Shown: one piece after another, positions 20,720-29,475 of the stretch
Layout of the letters: each line of letters opens with the position of its first letter
Position numbering within the stretch: position 1 is the first letter of the stretch
Assembly: GCA_016710365.1 (NCBI GenBank)
Contig: JADJVW010000020.1
Span: 41,851 to 105,850, forward strand
DNA: 64,000 nucleotides
Direction: 5' to 3'
Origin: Candidatus Caldilinea saccharophila
Lineage (GTDB): Bacteria > Chloroflexota > Anaerolineae > Caldilineales > Caldilineaceae
The notes under the pieces: model-generated
Told to the model about the DNA's origin: nothing
Databases searched by the model: none
The model's input: the letters and a program-made list of their open reading frames with translations, nothing else
Program-made: the position numbers and the translations under genes

Positions 20720-21549
20720 CTACGCACACTCCAAATCTCGCTTGCACCACTCTGACTGGAAAGAAAAGCCAGCATAGAACCATCGGGCGACCACTAACGT
20801 CAATATCGTTTGTTCGCTGGTTTCGATATCGATCAACTGTAGTTCAGAATTGCTTGGCCAAAATAGAACTTGTTGGCTGTCTGGATGCCAACCGAAGAAT
20901 CTGCCTGATGAAAAGGAACTTTCTGAAAATAGCGGTCGGATCTGTTCGCTTTTCGTATCCAAGATGTAGGGAAGACCCCCAGGCATCATCGGACGTATCA
21001 AGAGCAAATGCCAGTCATCGGGTGAAGGAGCGATAAGATAAGGATCAAAGTCAATTGATAGGGGTATAGATATTGCTTCTGCAAGCTTCTCCCCTTGGGC
21101 ATTGACAGGAAGCTTTCTGATCGCTTCCCCTGCTGAATCTGTTGAAGTTGTGAACAGAATAACGCTGGCCACACTAAGTGCAGGCTGACGTGTTGGAAAC
21201 GGGGTTGCCGTAGGTCCGGGTCGGCGAGTAGGGGTTGGGCGCGGTGTCCAAGTAGGTAATGGCGTCGGCGAGGGAAAGGCGTAAACCTGGCCGGGAGTGG
21301 CCGGCGGCAACACGATTACCCCCCATCGAGCGGCGGCGTGATGACGATGATCTCTTCGGTGGGACGAGCTGAAGGCGTCGGCAGCGGGGAATCGACCTCA
21401 GCCTGGGCGGGCGCCTGCAGCGACGACGCTGTGGAGGGGCGCCGGGCATCCGCAGCATAGCGGGCGCTGAACAATCCGGCGCAGACAAGCAGAAAGCCAA
21501 GCACCATCAGCATCGACAGAGCAAGCGTCGCCTTTGACGTTACGCGCAT
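20720..21549 (-). CDS. Secreted or anchored beta-propeller-like protein, frameshifted and probably truncated
   Basis: ATG 21549 has AAGGAGAG upstream and starts MRVTSKATLALSMLMVLGFL, an N-terminal membrane segment or signal anchor. A Pro/Thr-rich linker (TPLPTWTPRPTPTRRPGP) follows, then segments such as APSPDDWHLLLI and FGWHPDSQQVLFW that resemble TolB/WD40-like blades. The two parts are in different frames: the first stops at 21316 inside a run of six C's (21319-21324); one more base restores the reading. Only about two blades remain before the stop at 20720, next to the repeat element, so the 3' end may be lost. Function unknown. Confidence 0.6.
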
Positions 21550-21823
21550 ACGATTCTCTCCTTGGTTTGGCAAGTGAACGATGCTTGAACGGATCAGTAT
21601 ATACAGAAGACGATCTTCTGCGTTGGCTAGTTCAGTAAGAGTGGCGGCATAAGCTTTGCGGCAAGGGCGCTCATCGGGCAGTTCGGGCATGCGTCACACG
21701 TCGGTTCGCGATCTACTTTTTCACAAGCCCCCCGTCTGTCAAGCCCCCCGCAAGGGTCTCATTTCGAGGTGTGGCAGCATATCCTGGATCGGCGGTCGTC
21801 TTGTGACCAAAGGTGGAGATACA

Positions 21824-21866
21824 ACAAAAAAAGGGAGGAGCACACAACGTGTGCTCCTCCCTTTTG
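21824..21866 (-). terminator. Rho-independent terminator of rplJL
   Basis: A 16-bp stem (21830-21845 with 21849-21864) and a 3-nt loop, followed on the minus strand by a run of seven T's. Just downstream of rplL. Confidence 0.9.
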
Positions 21867-21887
21867 CTTTGCAGAACAATGCGCAGC

Positions 21888-22268
21888 CTACTTGACTTCG
21901 ACCTGCGCGCCCTCGGCCTCGAGCTTGGCCTTGGCATCCTGTGCGGCATCCTTGCTGACCGCGGACAGAATCGTCGAGCCGGAGGTCTCGACCACATCCT
22001 TGGCCTCTTTCAGACCCAGGTTGGTCAACGCACGCACGACCTTAATGACGTTGATCTTCTTCTCGCCGGCGCCCTTGAGGATGACGTCGAACTCGGTCTG
22101 TTCTTCCACCGGGGCGGCTTCTGCAGCGGCGGCGCCAGGCATGGCGGCCATCGCCATCGGTGCGGCGGCGCTGACGCCCCACTTCTCTTCCAACATCTTG
22201 ACAAGCTGTGACGCCTCGAGCAGGGTCAGGGTGTCCAACTGTTCAGCAATGGCTTGCAAATCGGCCAT
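21888..22268 (-). CDS. rplL: 50S ribosomal protein L7/L12
   Basis: 126 residues. The N-terminal dimerisation helix pair ([29 protein letters not shown], split here as residues 4-32), an Ala/Pro hinge (35-55) and the C-terminal factor-binding domain ([20 protein letters not shown] and [10 protein letters not shown]) are all clear. Multiple copies form the stalk that recruits translation GTPases. Downstream of rplJ and ahead of a strong terminator. Confidence 0.97.
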   Translation of the reverse strand: MADLQAIAEQLDTLTLLEASQLVKMLEEKWGVSAAAPMAMAAMPGAAAAEAAPVEEQTEFDVILKGAGEKKINVIKVVRALTNLGLKEAKDVVETSGSTILSAVSKDAAQDAKAKLEAEGAQVEVK

Positions 22269-22392
22269 GATTGATATCCTCCAAATTGAATTCGTTGTAT
22301 TCAGGTAACGGTTGCGCCGTTATTTTTCTCTGGGGGATGTCGGCGCAGCCACATCACCCAGGCTACTTCACAAGCTACGCTACAGATTACCG

Positions 22393-22923
22393 TCAGGCGG
22401 CTTCCTGCTGCTTTTCGGCGTGGGCGTTTATCACGCGCGCCAGGCTGGAGCCTGGGGCGTTGACGATCTGCACCAACTGACGCGCCGGTGCGCTGAGTAC
22501 GCCGAGCAACATGGCGCGCGTCTGATCCTTGGTCGGCAGGTCGGAAAGTGATTCCGCGCCTTTGCCGTCCAACACAGAATCCTCAAGCAACGCGCCGGTG
22601 ATTTCGAGCGCCTTGGCGTCCTTGATCCATGCTTTGAGCGCGGTGACGCTCTTGCCGATATCCTCACCGCAGAACATCACGGCGTTGGCGCCTTTGAGCA
22701 GCACATCCGGTGATACGCGGTCGCTCTCGCGCAGCGCCAAGCCAAGCAAGGTATTCTTGACGACGACATAGGTCGAATTTGAATCCTTGAGCTTTGCGCG
22801 CAGCGAACGCACCTGACTGACCTTCGTGCCCTGGTAGTTCGTAAAGACCAACGCAGGCGAATTTGCGATCAGTTCCTTGTACTGAGCAACCAGTTCTTCC
22901 TTTTTCTGGCGATTGATAGCCAA
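22393..22923 (-). CDS. rplJ: 50S ribosomal protein L10
   Basis: 176 residues from TTG 22923: AAAGGAGGG lies upstream and the protein then begins LAINRQKKEELVAQYKEL like other L10s. The ATG of the longer open frame (23010) would lie inside the leader hairpin. L10 binds 23S rRNA and carries the L7/L12 dimers on its C-terminal helix. FTNYQGTKVSQVRSLRAKL and VVVKNTLLGLALRE are conserved. The rplK-rplA genes that often precede it are absent here. Confidence 0.96.
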   Translation of the reverse strand: MAINRQKKEELVAQYKELIANSPALVFTNYQGTKVSQVRSLRAKLKDSNSTYVVVKNTLLGLALRESDRVSPDVLLKGANAVMFCGEDIGKSVTALKAWIKDAKALEITGALLEDSVLDGKGAESLSDLPTKDQTRAMLLGVLSAPARQLVQIVNAPGSSLARVINAHAEKQQEAA

Positions 22924-22962
22924 GCGACATCCCTCCTTTCTGTTAGGGATATGGTTTTTCCA

Positions 22963-22996
22963 ATCAAAACGCCCCTCTGACGATGCAGAAGGGCGT
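22963..22996 (-). promoter_or_regulatory. Terminator-like hairpin in the rplJ leader (candidate L10 leader)
   Basis: On the minus strand an 11-bp stem with one G-U pair (22996-22986 with 22979-22969) and loop CATCGT is followed by TTTTG, about 40 bp before the rplJ start. It lies in a leader of about 220 nt. L10 leaders are known to mediate autoregulation by L10(L12)4; this hairpin could be an attenuator. Confidence 0.5.
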
Positions 22997-23147
22997 GAGC
23001 AATCAATCACAGACGCACTGTTGCCAGCATGCCGTCATTTCGACTCATCTGCCTCGGCGGGCTGCCCGGCGCACCGGACATTTACACTCGCACCTGCTGT
23101 CTTCAGCATCAGACGTGGACGTCTGGTTGGTTCAACTCCAAGTGAGC

Positions 23148-23176
23148 AGTATACCGCGCCGTGCTGGTTACAACAA
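23148..23176 (-). promoter_or_regulatory. Candidate rplJL promoter
   Basis: On the minus strand TTGTTG (23176-23171) and TATACT (23153-23148) are 17 bp apart, about 225 bp upstream of rplJ. Confidence 0.5.
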
Positions 23177-23232
23177 ATTTCACCGAGCGTCGCAGACTTT
23201 TGATGCGGCTGACAGGGCGCACAAGGCGGCCA

Positions 23233-23373
23233 AGCACTAGTACACACGGGCTAAAATACCTCATTGGTTGCCTGGTAGGGGCGCACCCCCGTGTGCGCCC
23301 GGAAGCCGGACAGGCACGGGGGCCTGTCCCTACCAAATCTACGGGCAGAATTACGCCCACCTGGACTAGTGCT
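23233..23373. repeat. 141-bp element bounded by AGCACTAGT / ACTAGTGCT
   Basis: Perfect 9-bp inverted ends (23233-23241 and 23365-23373) enclose nested G/C-rich hairpins such as GGTAGGGGCGCACCCCCGTG and GGACAGGCACGGGGGCCTGTCC. There is no coding capacity. It resembles a small non-autonomous element. The gap 22924-23461 holds only this, the rplJ leader and the next hairpin. Confidence 0.7.
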
Positions 23374-23382
23374 ACCGCAGAC

Positions 23383-23448
23383 AACGTCCCCGGCACGCCG
23401 CACAACAGAGCTGACCAGTGTATTCACCTGCGGCGTGCCGGGGACGTT
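23383..23448. repeat. Hairpin with 20-bp perfect arms, GTGCCGGGGACG family
   Basis: Left arm AACGTCCCCGGCACGCCGCA (23383-23402) and its exact complement at 23429-23448, loop 26 nt. The core GTGCCGGGGACG is shared with hairpins at 43212-43281 and 52519-52588. It ends 13 bp before the hslO stop codon. Confidence 0.9.
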
Positions 23449-23461
23449 ACCTTATTCGGCA

Positions 23462-24343
23462 CTAGGCCGCTTCGGTCACTTCGGTAAGGACTGCTTTCAG
23501 ATCAGCGCGGTCGAACTGGTAGCGTTCATGGCAGAAATGACAGTCGATGATGGCCTCTCCCTCTGCGATCAGCGACTCGATTTCAGCGCGCCCAATTAGT
23601 TTCAGCGCCTGCCGCGAGCGTTCCCGGCTGCATGTACACCGGAATTCGAGTGGATGCGTTTCGAGCACGTCATACGCTTGCCCGCGAAACAGGCTGGCCA
23701 GCACGTCTTCTGGAGTTTCGCCGTTCGCCAGCAACTCGCCGATGGGCGGGAGATCATCAAGATGCTCGGCCATGCGTGCGAGCGTAGCCAGGTCGCCGCC
23801 GGGCAAGATCTGTAGCAGCGCCCCACCCGCGGCATGTAACTCACCCTGCCCATTGACCAGTGCATCGATCTCCACAAACGATGGCGTTTGCTCGGACATC
23901 ATCAAATAGTAGGTCAAATCCGCATCCAGCCGCCCGGTTTGCAACGGCACAACACTTTCATACAGATCTTTGTAGCGCAAATCCTTGACGACAATTAGCC
24001 GCCCCTGCCGGCCGATGATCGTCGCCACATCGGCCGGATCGAGCCAATGCGAAGCAGGATCATCAAAAAAGGAAATATAACCGCGCACATGACCGTCATG
24101 ACTGGCTTCGGCAACCAGTTTGCGCAACGAACTGCTGCCTTCAACCTTGATGGCAACCTGCTGCTTGGCCTTGAGCAAGGCGCCCAACAGTGCAGCGCCG
24201 GTCAATCCGTAGCCCAGCACCGCTTTGCCGGCCGGCGACGTCTGATGCCGGCGTGCGACCTCGGCGACAACGCCTGTGGTGAGGCACGCAAGCCCGCGGA
24301 TGCCGCTATGTCGGGCCAGCACGCGCACGATGTAATCATTCAC
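23462..24343 (-). CDS. hslO: Redox-regulated chaperone Hsp33
   Basis: 293 residues. The N-terminal substrate-binding domain begins MNDYIVRVLARHSGIRGLAC; the C-terminal redox switch has the zinc motifs CTCS and CHFC separated by about 30 residues (residues ~238-275). Oxidation releases zinc and activates holdase function in the cytoplasm. Length and motif order are normal. Single gene with its own upstream gap; no regulator site was recognised. Confidence 0.96.
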   Translation of the reverse strand: MNDYIVRVLARHSGIRGLACLTTGVVAEVARRHQTSPAGKAVLGYGLTGAALLGALLKAKQQVAIKVEGSSSLRKLVAEASHDGHVRGYISFFDDPASHWLDPADVATIIGRQGRLIVVKDLRYKDLYESVVPLQTGRLDADLTYYLMMSEQTPSFVEIDALVNGQGELHAAGGALLQILPGGDLATLARMAEHLDDLPPIGELLANGETPEDVLASLFRGQAYDVLETHPLEFRCTCSRERSRQALKLIGRAEIESLIAEGEAIIDCHFCHERYQFDRADLKAVLTEVTEAA

Positions 24344-24436
24344 GCCAAAACTCCTGAACCTTGGATTGGTGAAACTTGCCCAGCGCCGGCAGCGCTAGCG
24401 CGAAATCTCAGCAAGCACTCAGAATTCGCACCAATT

Positions 24437-25612
24437 TTACATCCCCACCATCGGTAAAAATTCCGGCGCGTCCGTCAACAGATCGCTGCGGATCCAACCG
24501 CCAAAATTGGTGATATACCAGACATAGTTCCGGCTGACCGTATAGCCGACCAGTTGGAGGCGCGTGCCTGGTGGCGCTGTCGTCAGCACAGGGAAGCGGG
24601 TATCCGGGCCGCTGCGGATGTTGGAAGCCACGCGCGTGGTGGTCAAGGCGAATTGACGCGACGGCGACGGCGTAGCCGCGCGCGGCCGATCTTGCAGCGT
24701 TTTGCACGCTTCCTGAAAATAGGTGGGCGCTGTCGCTATTTGTGCGGAGGTGCAATCGCCCGGAAACACGATAGCGTCGTCCTGCGCGGCTGCATCCCCC
24801 GACAAATTGGCGGCGTCGCGCGCGACGCGCGAGGCAGGCGTCACCCTGGTCGCTTCGGCTGGCGCGGCTGTAACATCGGGCAGCACCACACGGCTGAAAA
24901 TCAGCGCGTAGACCATCAGCGCGGCAGCTACAGCCAACCCCATGCCGCCCCACGCCCTGCGGTCAGATACGCGTCGTGTGCGCGTGTCTGGGCTGGGCGC
25001 GCGGCGTGCAGCGACGGAGGGCGGCCGCCCCGGCGCATAGGTGGAGGCCGCGGTCTGCACCACCGGTGCATAATTGCGAAAGAGCGTGCGCAGCACATCC
25101 TCATAATCTGCGGCGACATGCCAGCGGTTGTGCGCAATGTTATAACGACGGCCGGCAGGCGGGATGCGCCGTTGCAAGTCGGCCAGCAACACGGCCATCG
25201 CGTCGGCATGGCCGATGGTAAAGACGATCTCGGCGCCAATGCGTTTTTGATAGCTCAGCCACGCCGCGGACGGGCGCGGTCGGTTTGCAGCAGCGGTGAA
25301 GCCTGCCGAGGCGGCCGAGCCTGGGGAGCCAGGCGTCGAAGCAGTGGCTGTAGCAGTGCGGGCGGGATGGGGAGGCGATGCCTGCGCGGCGCTGACTGGC
25401 GGCGCCAACGTCGCATCGTAGCGTCGACGTCGCTCTGGGTGTCGCAGGATGTTGTAGGCTTCGTTGATGGTCTGCATCTGCCGGTGCGCGTCGGGCGCAG
25501 CGTTCAGATCGGGATGAAACCGTCGCGCCAGCCGTCGATAGGCCGCCGCCACTTCCGCCTGCGATGCATCGTGCTTGACTTGCAGGGTCTGGTAATAGCT
25601 CACGGACGCCAT
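24437..25612 (-). CDS. J-domain protein with a membrane segment and C-terminal SH3-like domain
   Basis: 391 residues. The N-terminal J domain (5-68: YYQTLQVKHDASQAEVAAAY, RRFHPDLN with the HPD triad that stimulates DnaK ATPase, INEAYNILRHPERRRRYD). A Pro/Ala linker and a compact domain of about 60 residues follow, then a membrane helix (~230-250, GLAVAAALMVYALIF) and a final bacterial SH3-like domain (~325-385, TRVASNIRSGPDTRFPVL...FGGWIRSDLL). This suggests an inner-membrane co-chaperone with an outward domain. No dnaK is adjacent. Confidence 0.88.
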   Translation of the reverse strand: MASVSYYQTLQVKHDASQAEVAAAYRRLARRFHPDLNAAPDAHRQMQTINEAYNILRHPERRRRYDATLAPPVSAAQASPPHPARTATATASTPGSPGSAASAGFTAAANRPRPSAAWLSYQKRIGAEIVFTIGHADAMAVLLADLQRRIPPAGRRYNIAHNRWHVAADYEDVLRTLFRNYAPVVQTAASTYAPGRPPSVAARRAPSPDTRTRRVSDRRAWGGMGLAVAAALMVYALIFSRVVLPDVTAAPAEATRVTPASRVARDAANLSGDAAAQDDAIVFPGDCTSAQIATAPTYFQEACKTLQDRPRAATPSPSRQFALTTTRVASNIRSGPDTRFPVLTTAPPGTRLQLVGYTVSRNYVWYITNFGGWIRSDLLTDAPEFLPMVGM

Positions 25613-25714
25613 AGACTTGGCAGTGTATCACAGAATGCACTTATCTGCGTAAACCTGGCAGATTATGCTGCTTTCTTAAGTGACCGTCACCTCTGAGCAG
25701 ATGATCGTGGCGCG

Positions 25715-27220
25715 CTACTCGATCATGTGCAGGAAGTATGCGTAGGCTTCATCCCAGCCCGTCTGGGCGCGCGGGGTGAAAACTTCCTGCTCGATCGACG
25801 CGGCGATGGCCGCGCGCCCTTCGGCGACGCTGGCAAAATGACCCGTCGCCACCGCCTGCATCATGATCACGCCGAGCGCCGCCGCCTCCACCGGGCCGGT
25901 GACAACCGTGCGGCCGCACGCATCGGCGGTCAATTGATTGAGCAAACGATTCTGGCTGCCGCCACCCACGACGCGGATCGTGTCGAGCTGGCGCCCGTGC
26001 GACAACCCGGCGGACGCCAGAATTTCCTCCAGCGCTTCGACCACCCAGCGGTAACGCAGCGCCAGACTTTCCAGACAGCAGCGCACCACTTCGCCGGGCG
26101 TCTGCGGTTCGGGCTGCTGCGTGCGCCGGCAGAAGGCGCGGATCGCATCGACCATTGCGGCCGGCGTGTTGAAGTCCGCCGCATCCGAATTGATGATCGA
26201 GCGGAAGGGAGGCGCCTTCTGCGCCTCCATCATCAGCCCTTCCCAGGTGTAGGTGTGTCCCTCGCGCTCCCACTGCCGGCGCGACTCTTGCAGCAGCCAC
26301 AACCCGGAAATGTTCTTGAGCAGCCGGATCGTGCCATCGACGCCGCCTTCGTTGGTGAAGTTCAGGTCAAGCATCTTGGCGTTGATGATCGGCTGGCGCA
26401 CCTCGATCCCCATCAGGCTCCACGTGCCGCTGCTCAGGTAGACGCTGTGCGCGTCCAACCCGGGAATAGCGGCCACCGCGCTGCCCGTGTCGTGCGCCGC
26501 GCTGGCGACAACCGGCGCGCCCGTGGGGATGCCTGTTTCCTCAGCCACCTGCGTCAGCAGCGGACCGAGCACCGTGCCGGGCTGGACGATGTTCGGCAGG
26601 ATCGCAGCGGGTAAATCCAGCCGCGCCAGCAGCGCCGCGGCCCACTGACGATCCTGCGCCAGCAGCATCTGGGTCGTCGAGGCGATGGTGTATTCCGCCA
26701 CCTGCTCGCCCGACAGCCAGGAGTGAAACAGATCGGGCATCAACAGCAGACGGCGCGCCGCATCGAGCTGTGGGTCGTTCTGCACGCGCATACTGTACAG
26801 TTGAAATAACGTGTTCAATTCTAAGAATTGGATCCCGGTGAGGCCGAAAAGCTCCGCTTTGGGAACCTGAGTAAAAAGGCGATCGACCATGCCGTGCGTC
26901 CGGCTGTCGCGGTAATGTACAGGGTTGCCGAGCAGACGACCGGCTGCGTCGAGCAACCCGTAATCCACGCCCCAGGTATCGATGCCGATGCCGGCCAGCG
27001 GTTGTCCATACGCAGCCGCATAGCGCGCCATGCCCACTTTGACTTCACGCCATAACGCCAGCACATCCCAGTAAAGCCGGCCAAGCACATTGGTCGGCCC
27101 GTTCTCGAAGCGATGGAGCACCTCCAGCTCGAAGCGTTCGCCGTCCCACCGGCCAAGCAGCACGCGGCCATTCGACGCCCCAAGATCGGCGGCTAGAAAA
27201 TTCGCCGTTTCACGCATCAT
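25715..27220 (-). CDS. rhaB: Rhamnulokinase
   Basis: 501 residues, FGGY family. The N-terminal ATP/sugar-binding fold starts NFLAADLGASNGRVLLG; WGVDYGLLD, HYRDSRT and the catalytic-base segment VVASAAHDTGSAVAAIP, YLSSGTWSLMG, and VVGGGSQNRLLNQLTAD match rhamnulokinases more closely than xylulokinases. It phosphorylates L-rhamnulose before aldol cleavage. No rhaA or rhaD is present nearby, so a related 6-deoxyketose is also possible. Last gene of the leftward polyol unit, 95 bp after the DeoR regulator. Confidence 0.9.
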   Translation of the reverse strand: MMRETANFLAADLGASNGRVLLGRWDGERFELEVLHRFENGPTNVLGRLYWDVLALWREVKVGMARYAAAYGQPLAGIGIDTWGVDYGLLDAAGRLLGNPVHYRDSRTHGMVDRLFTQVPKAELFGLTGIQFLELNTLFQLYSMRVQNDPQLDAARRLLLMPDLFHSWLSGEQVAEYTIASTTQMLLAQDRQWAAALLARLDLPAAILPNIVQPGTVLGPLLTQVAEETGIPTGAPVVASAAHDTGSAVAAIPGLDAHSVYLSSGTWSLMGIEVRQPIINAKMLDLNFTNEGGVDGTIRLLKNISGLWLLQESRRQWEREGHTYTWEGLMMEAQKAPPFRSIINSDAADFNTPAAMVDAIRAFCRRTQQPEPQTPGEVVRCCLESLALRYRWVVEALEEILASAGLSHGRQLDTIRVVGGGSQNRLLNQLTADACGRTVVTGPVEAAALGVIMMQAVATGHFASVAEGRAAIAASIEQEVFTPRAQTGWDEAYAYFLHMIE

Positions 27221-27284
27221 CCATCACCTTTCTTATCGTTACGATGCAGCACACAAAGGTGACGCATCTGATAGGATCCCATAC

Positions 27285-27314
27285 TCGCCCCTCGCAACTC
27301 GCAACTCGCCCCAT
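27285..27314. repeat. Short CTCGCAACTCGC word repeat
   Basis: CTCGCCCCTCGCAACTCGCAACTCGCCCC in the rhaB-deoR gap: the same word family as the heptamer tract at 17234. Confidence 0.7.
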
Positions 27315-28133
27315 TTATACATATTCCGTCGGAATCTGGGCCGCTTCCAGCGACTTGCGCAGGGAATCCGGCAAGCTACTGTCCACGATCAGCAGGTCGA
27401 TCTCTTCTGGCAACAACGAGGTGGCGACAAAAATATCGCCAAACTTGGCATTGTCGACCAGCGCAATCTTGCGTGCGGCCGTCTCGGCCATGGCGCGTTT
27501 CGTCTGCGCCTCGCGCAGGTCGGACTCCATCATGCCGCTCTCCGCCGTAAAGCCGCGGCAACTCAAAAACGCAATGTCCACATGCAACCGGCGCAGCAAC
27601 TTGGGGCTGAGCGTATCCACCAGGCTGCTGGTGCGTCGGCGCAAAATGCCGCCGGCCACGATCGTCGTCACATCGGGCGCAAAGCTCAGCTCCAGCGCGG
27701 CGTACAGGCCGGTGGTGATCACAGTGAGGTTCTGCATATCCCGCAGCAGGCGCGTCATCTGAAAAGCCGTCGTGCTGCCGTCGAGAAAGACGGTCGCGCC
27801 AGGCTGGATCAGGTGCACCGCGCGGCTGGCGATCCGGCGTTTTTCGTCCAGATTCACCTGTTGGCGTGCGGCAAAGCGTAGTTCCAGTTGTCCGCGCCCC
27901 GACACCACCGCGCCGCCGCGCACGCGGGTGAGGTAGCCTTGTTCTTCCAGTTGCTGAAGATCCTTGCGCGTCGTCACTTCCGACACGCCCAGCCGCTGGC
28001 TCAATTCGGCGACGGACACCTCATCCTGCTCGCGCAGCACCTGGATAATGCGTTCGCGGCGCTCCTCACTGGTCAGATTAAATGTTGCAAATTCCTCATA
28101 GGGGCGCCCAGGAAGTCCATCTTCTTCACTCAT
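27315..28133 (-). CDS. DeoR/GlpR-family transcriptional regulator
   Basis: 272 residues. The N-terminal winged helix (about 20-75) contains ERRERIIQVLREQDEVSVAE and VSEVTTRKDLQQLEEQGYLTRVRGGAV; the C-terminal DeoRC sensor domain binds a phosphorylated sugar (LDGSTTAFQMTRLL, TTGLYAALEL, FLSCRGFTAESGM). It is embedded in the polyol operon, so it probably represses it until a sugar phosphate accumulates. No operator was assigned with certainty; the divergent promoter region 33365-33547 is the likely target. Confidence 0.92.
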   Translation of the reverse strand: MSEEDGLPGRPYEEFATFNLTSEERRERIIQVLREQDEVSVAELSQRLGVSEVTTRKDLQQLEEQGYLTRVRGGAVVSGRGQLELRFAARQQVNLDEKRRIASRAVHLIQPGATVFLDGSTTAFQMTRLLRDMQNLTVITTGLYAALELSFAPDVTTIVAGGILRRRTSSLVDTLSPKLLRRLHVDIAFLSCRGFTAESGMMESDLREAQTKRAMAETAARKIALVDNAKFGDIFVATSLLPEEIDLLIVDSSLPDSLRKSLEAAQIPTEYV

Positions 28134-28203
28134 TTTTCAGCTTTCTTTGGAAATCCGCATTGCAGCAATCAAGCACGTTTCGGGAATGAGTGCAACCGCA
28201 TCA

Positions 28204-29475
28204 TTATACCAGGTTGGGATAGTTCCGGCGCTCCCAATCTTGCAACACCTCACAGGCTTGCGCGACACAGGCTAAGACCGTGTCCTGCTCGTCCTGCGGT
28301 GCGTCAAGCGGCCCCCACAGGTCGCACAGATAGGCATTGGCGCGCACCGGCTCCAGTTCCAGCCAGTGCAGCGCGGCCGCCACGCCCAGTGCATAACGCC
28401 GCGGCGTCACGCCGGCGTGGAGCGCCAGCCGCATCGCGCCGACCAGTCGATCCTCCCAGCCCAGCTTGCGCGCCGGGTCGCGCCCGACTCGCGCCACGGT
28501 GTCGCGCACGCAGGGGTTGACCATGCGCTCGACCAGGTCGTTGGCGTAAGCGCGCATCCCTGCCGGCGTGAAGATCGGATCGACGCGGCCAAAGCGCGCC
28601 AGCAGGGGCGCGCCTGATTCCTCCAGCATGGCGCTGCGCACAAACTCGAGCACGTCGGGACGCTGGCGCAGCTCGTCGATGCGCCGCAAGCCGAGACGAT
28701 GCGCCAGATACGCGGCCAGCGCGTGCCCCGCGTTGTGACAATAGAGCTTGGCTTCGGCAAAAGGCGTCAAATCCGGCTGCTCGACAAAGACTTCGATGCC
28801 GCGGCGATAATCCGCCCAGGCCGGATCGAGCTCCACACCGTGGCTGGGGCGCTGGATTTGGGAGATGTAGATGCGATTGAAGGCTTCCACCAGAAAGGCC
28901 TGTTTTAGCCCGGCGGCAACGGGCTGGAGATCCGCCGTCTCCTCGGGCGCACCGCTCATCTTGCCGATGATCGTGTCGAGAAATTGCACGCGGCGGCGCA
29001 TCGGGTCGCGCTGGTTGGCCGGCGCTTCGGCAAACACAGCCTCGGCAAGCAGCTCCGCGGCGCGCGTGTGGTTTTCTGCGGCATAGACTACGGCCGGAGG
29101 GCCGTCGCACGCCAGCTTGTGCAGAAATCCTTCCGCCAGGATCGCATGCACGCCGCTGTCGCCGCCCGTGACATAGTGCATGACGCTTGGCAGCGCTGTA
29201 GCGATTTCACTCGCTGCGGCCACAGCTTGCACAAGTTGTTCGCGGTCGACCGGCACGCCGGGTGCATAGATTTCGACCGGGCCGACGGTCAGCGCGCTGA
29301 TGCGGTCGGCATGGCCAATGTTGACTGTGAAAGCGCCGGCCCGTCGCACCGCCCTCACGACTTCCGGCACGATCTCGGCGACGACCAGCCGCGTAAAATT
29401 GCCTGAACTGAAGGCTTCCGCCAGGAACAATCCAGCCTGGATGGGGCCGAAGCCAAACCCGACGAAGGTCGTCAT
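28204..29475 (-). CDS. Mannitol dehydrogenase-family polyol(-phosphate) dehydrogenase
   Basis: 423 residues. An N-terminal Rossmann-like domain (VGFGFGPIQAGLFLAEAF) and a C-terminal helical domain with KLYCHNAGHALAAYLAHRLG, similar to the catalytic Lys-x-x-x-x-Asn-x-x-His pattern of the mannitol-1-phosphate/long-chain polyol dehydrogenases. It oxidises a sugar alcohol or its phosphate with NAD. The ATG overlaps the stop of the SDR gene (TGATG), so the two are coupled. The Rossmann loop GFGPIQ differs from the usual GAGNIG-type, so cofactor details are uncertain. Confidence 0.82.
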   Translation of the reverse strand: MTTFVGFGFGPIQAGLFLAEAFSSGNFTRLVVAEIVPEVVRAVRRAGAFTVNIGHADRISALTVGPVEIYAPGVPVDREQLVQAVAAASEIATALPSVMHYVTGGDSGVHAILAEGFLHKLACDGPPAVVYAAENHTRAAELLAEAVFAEAPANQRDPMRRRVQFLDTIIGKMSGAPEETADLQPVAAGLKQAFLVEAFNRIYISQIQRPSHGVELDPAWADYRRGIEVFVEQPDLTPFAEAKLYCHNAGHALAAYLAHRLGLRRIDELRQRPDVLEFVRSAMLEESGAPLLARFGRVDPIFTPAGMRAYANDLVERMVNPCVRDTVARVGRDPARKLGWEDRLVGAMRLALHAGVTPRRYALGVAAALHWLELEPVRANAYLCDLWGPLDAPQDEQDTVLACVAQACEVLQDWERRNYPNLV

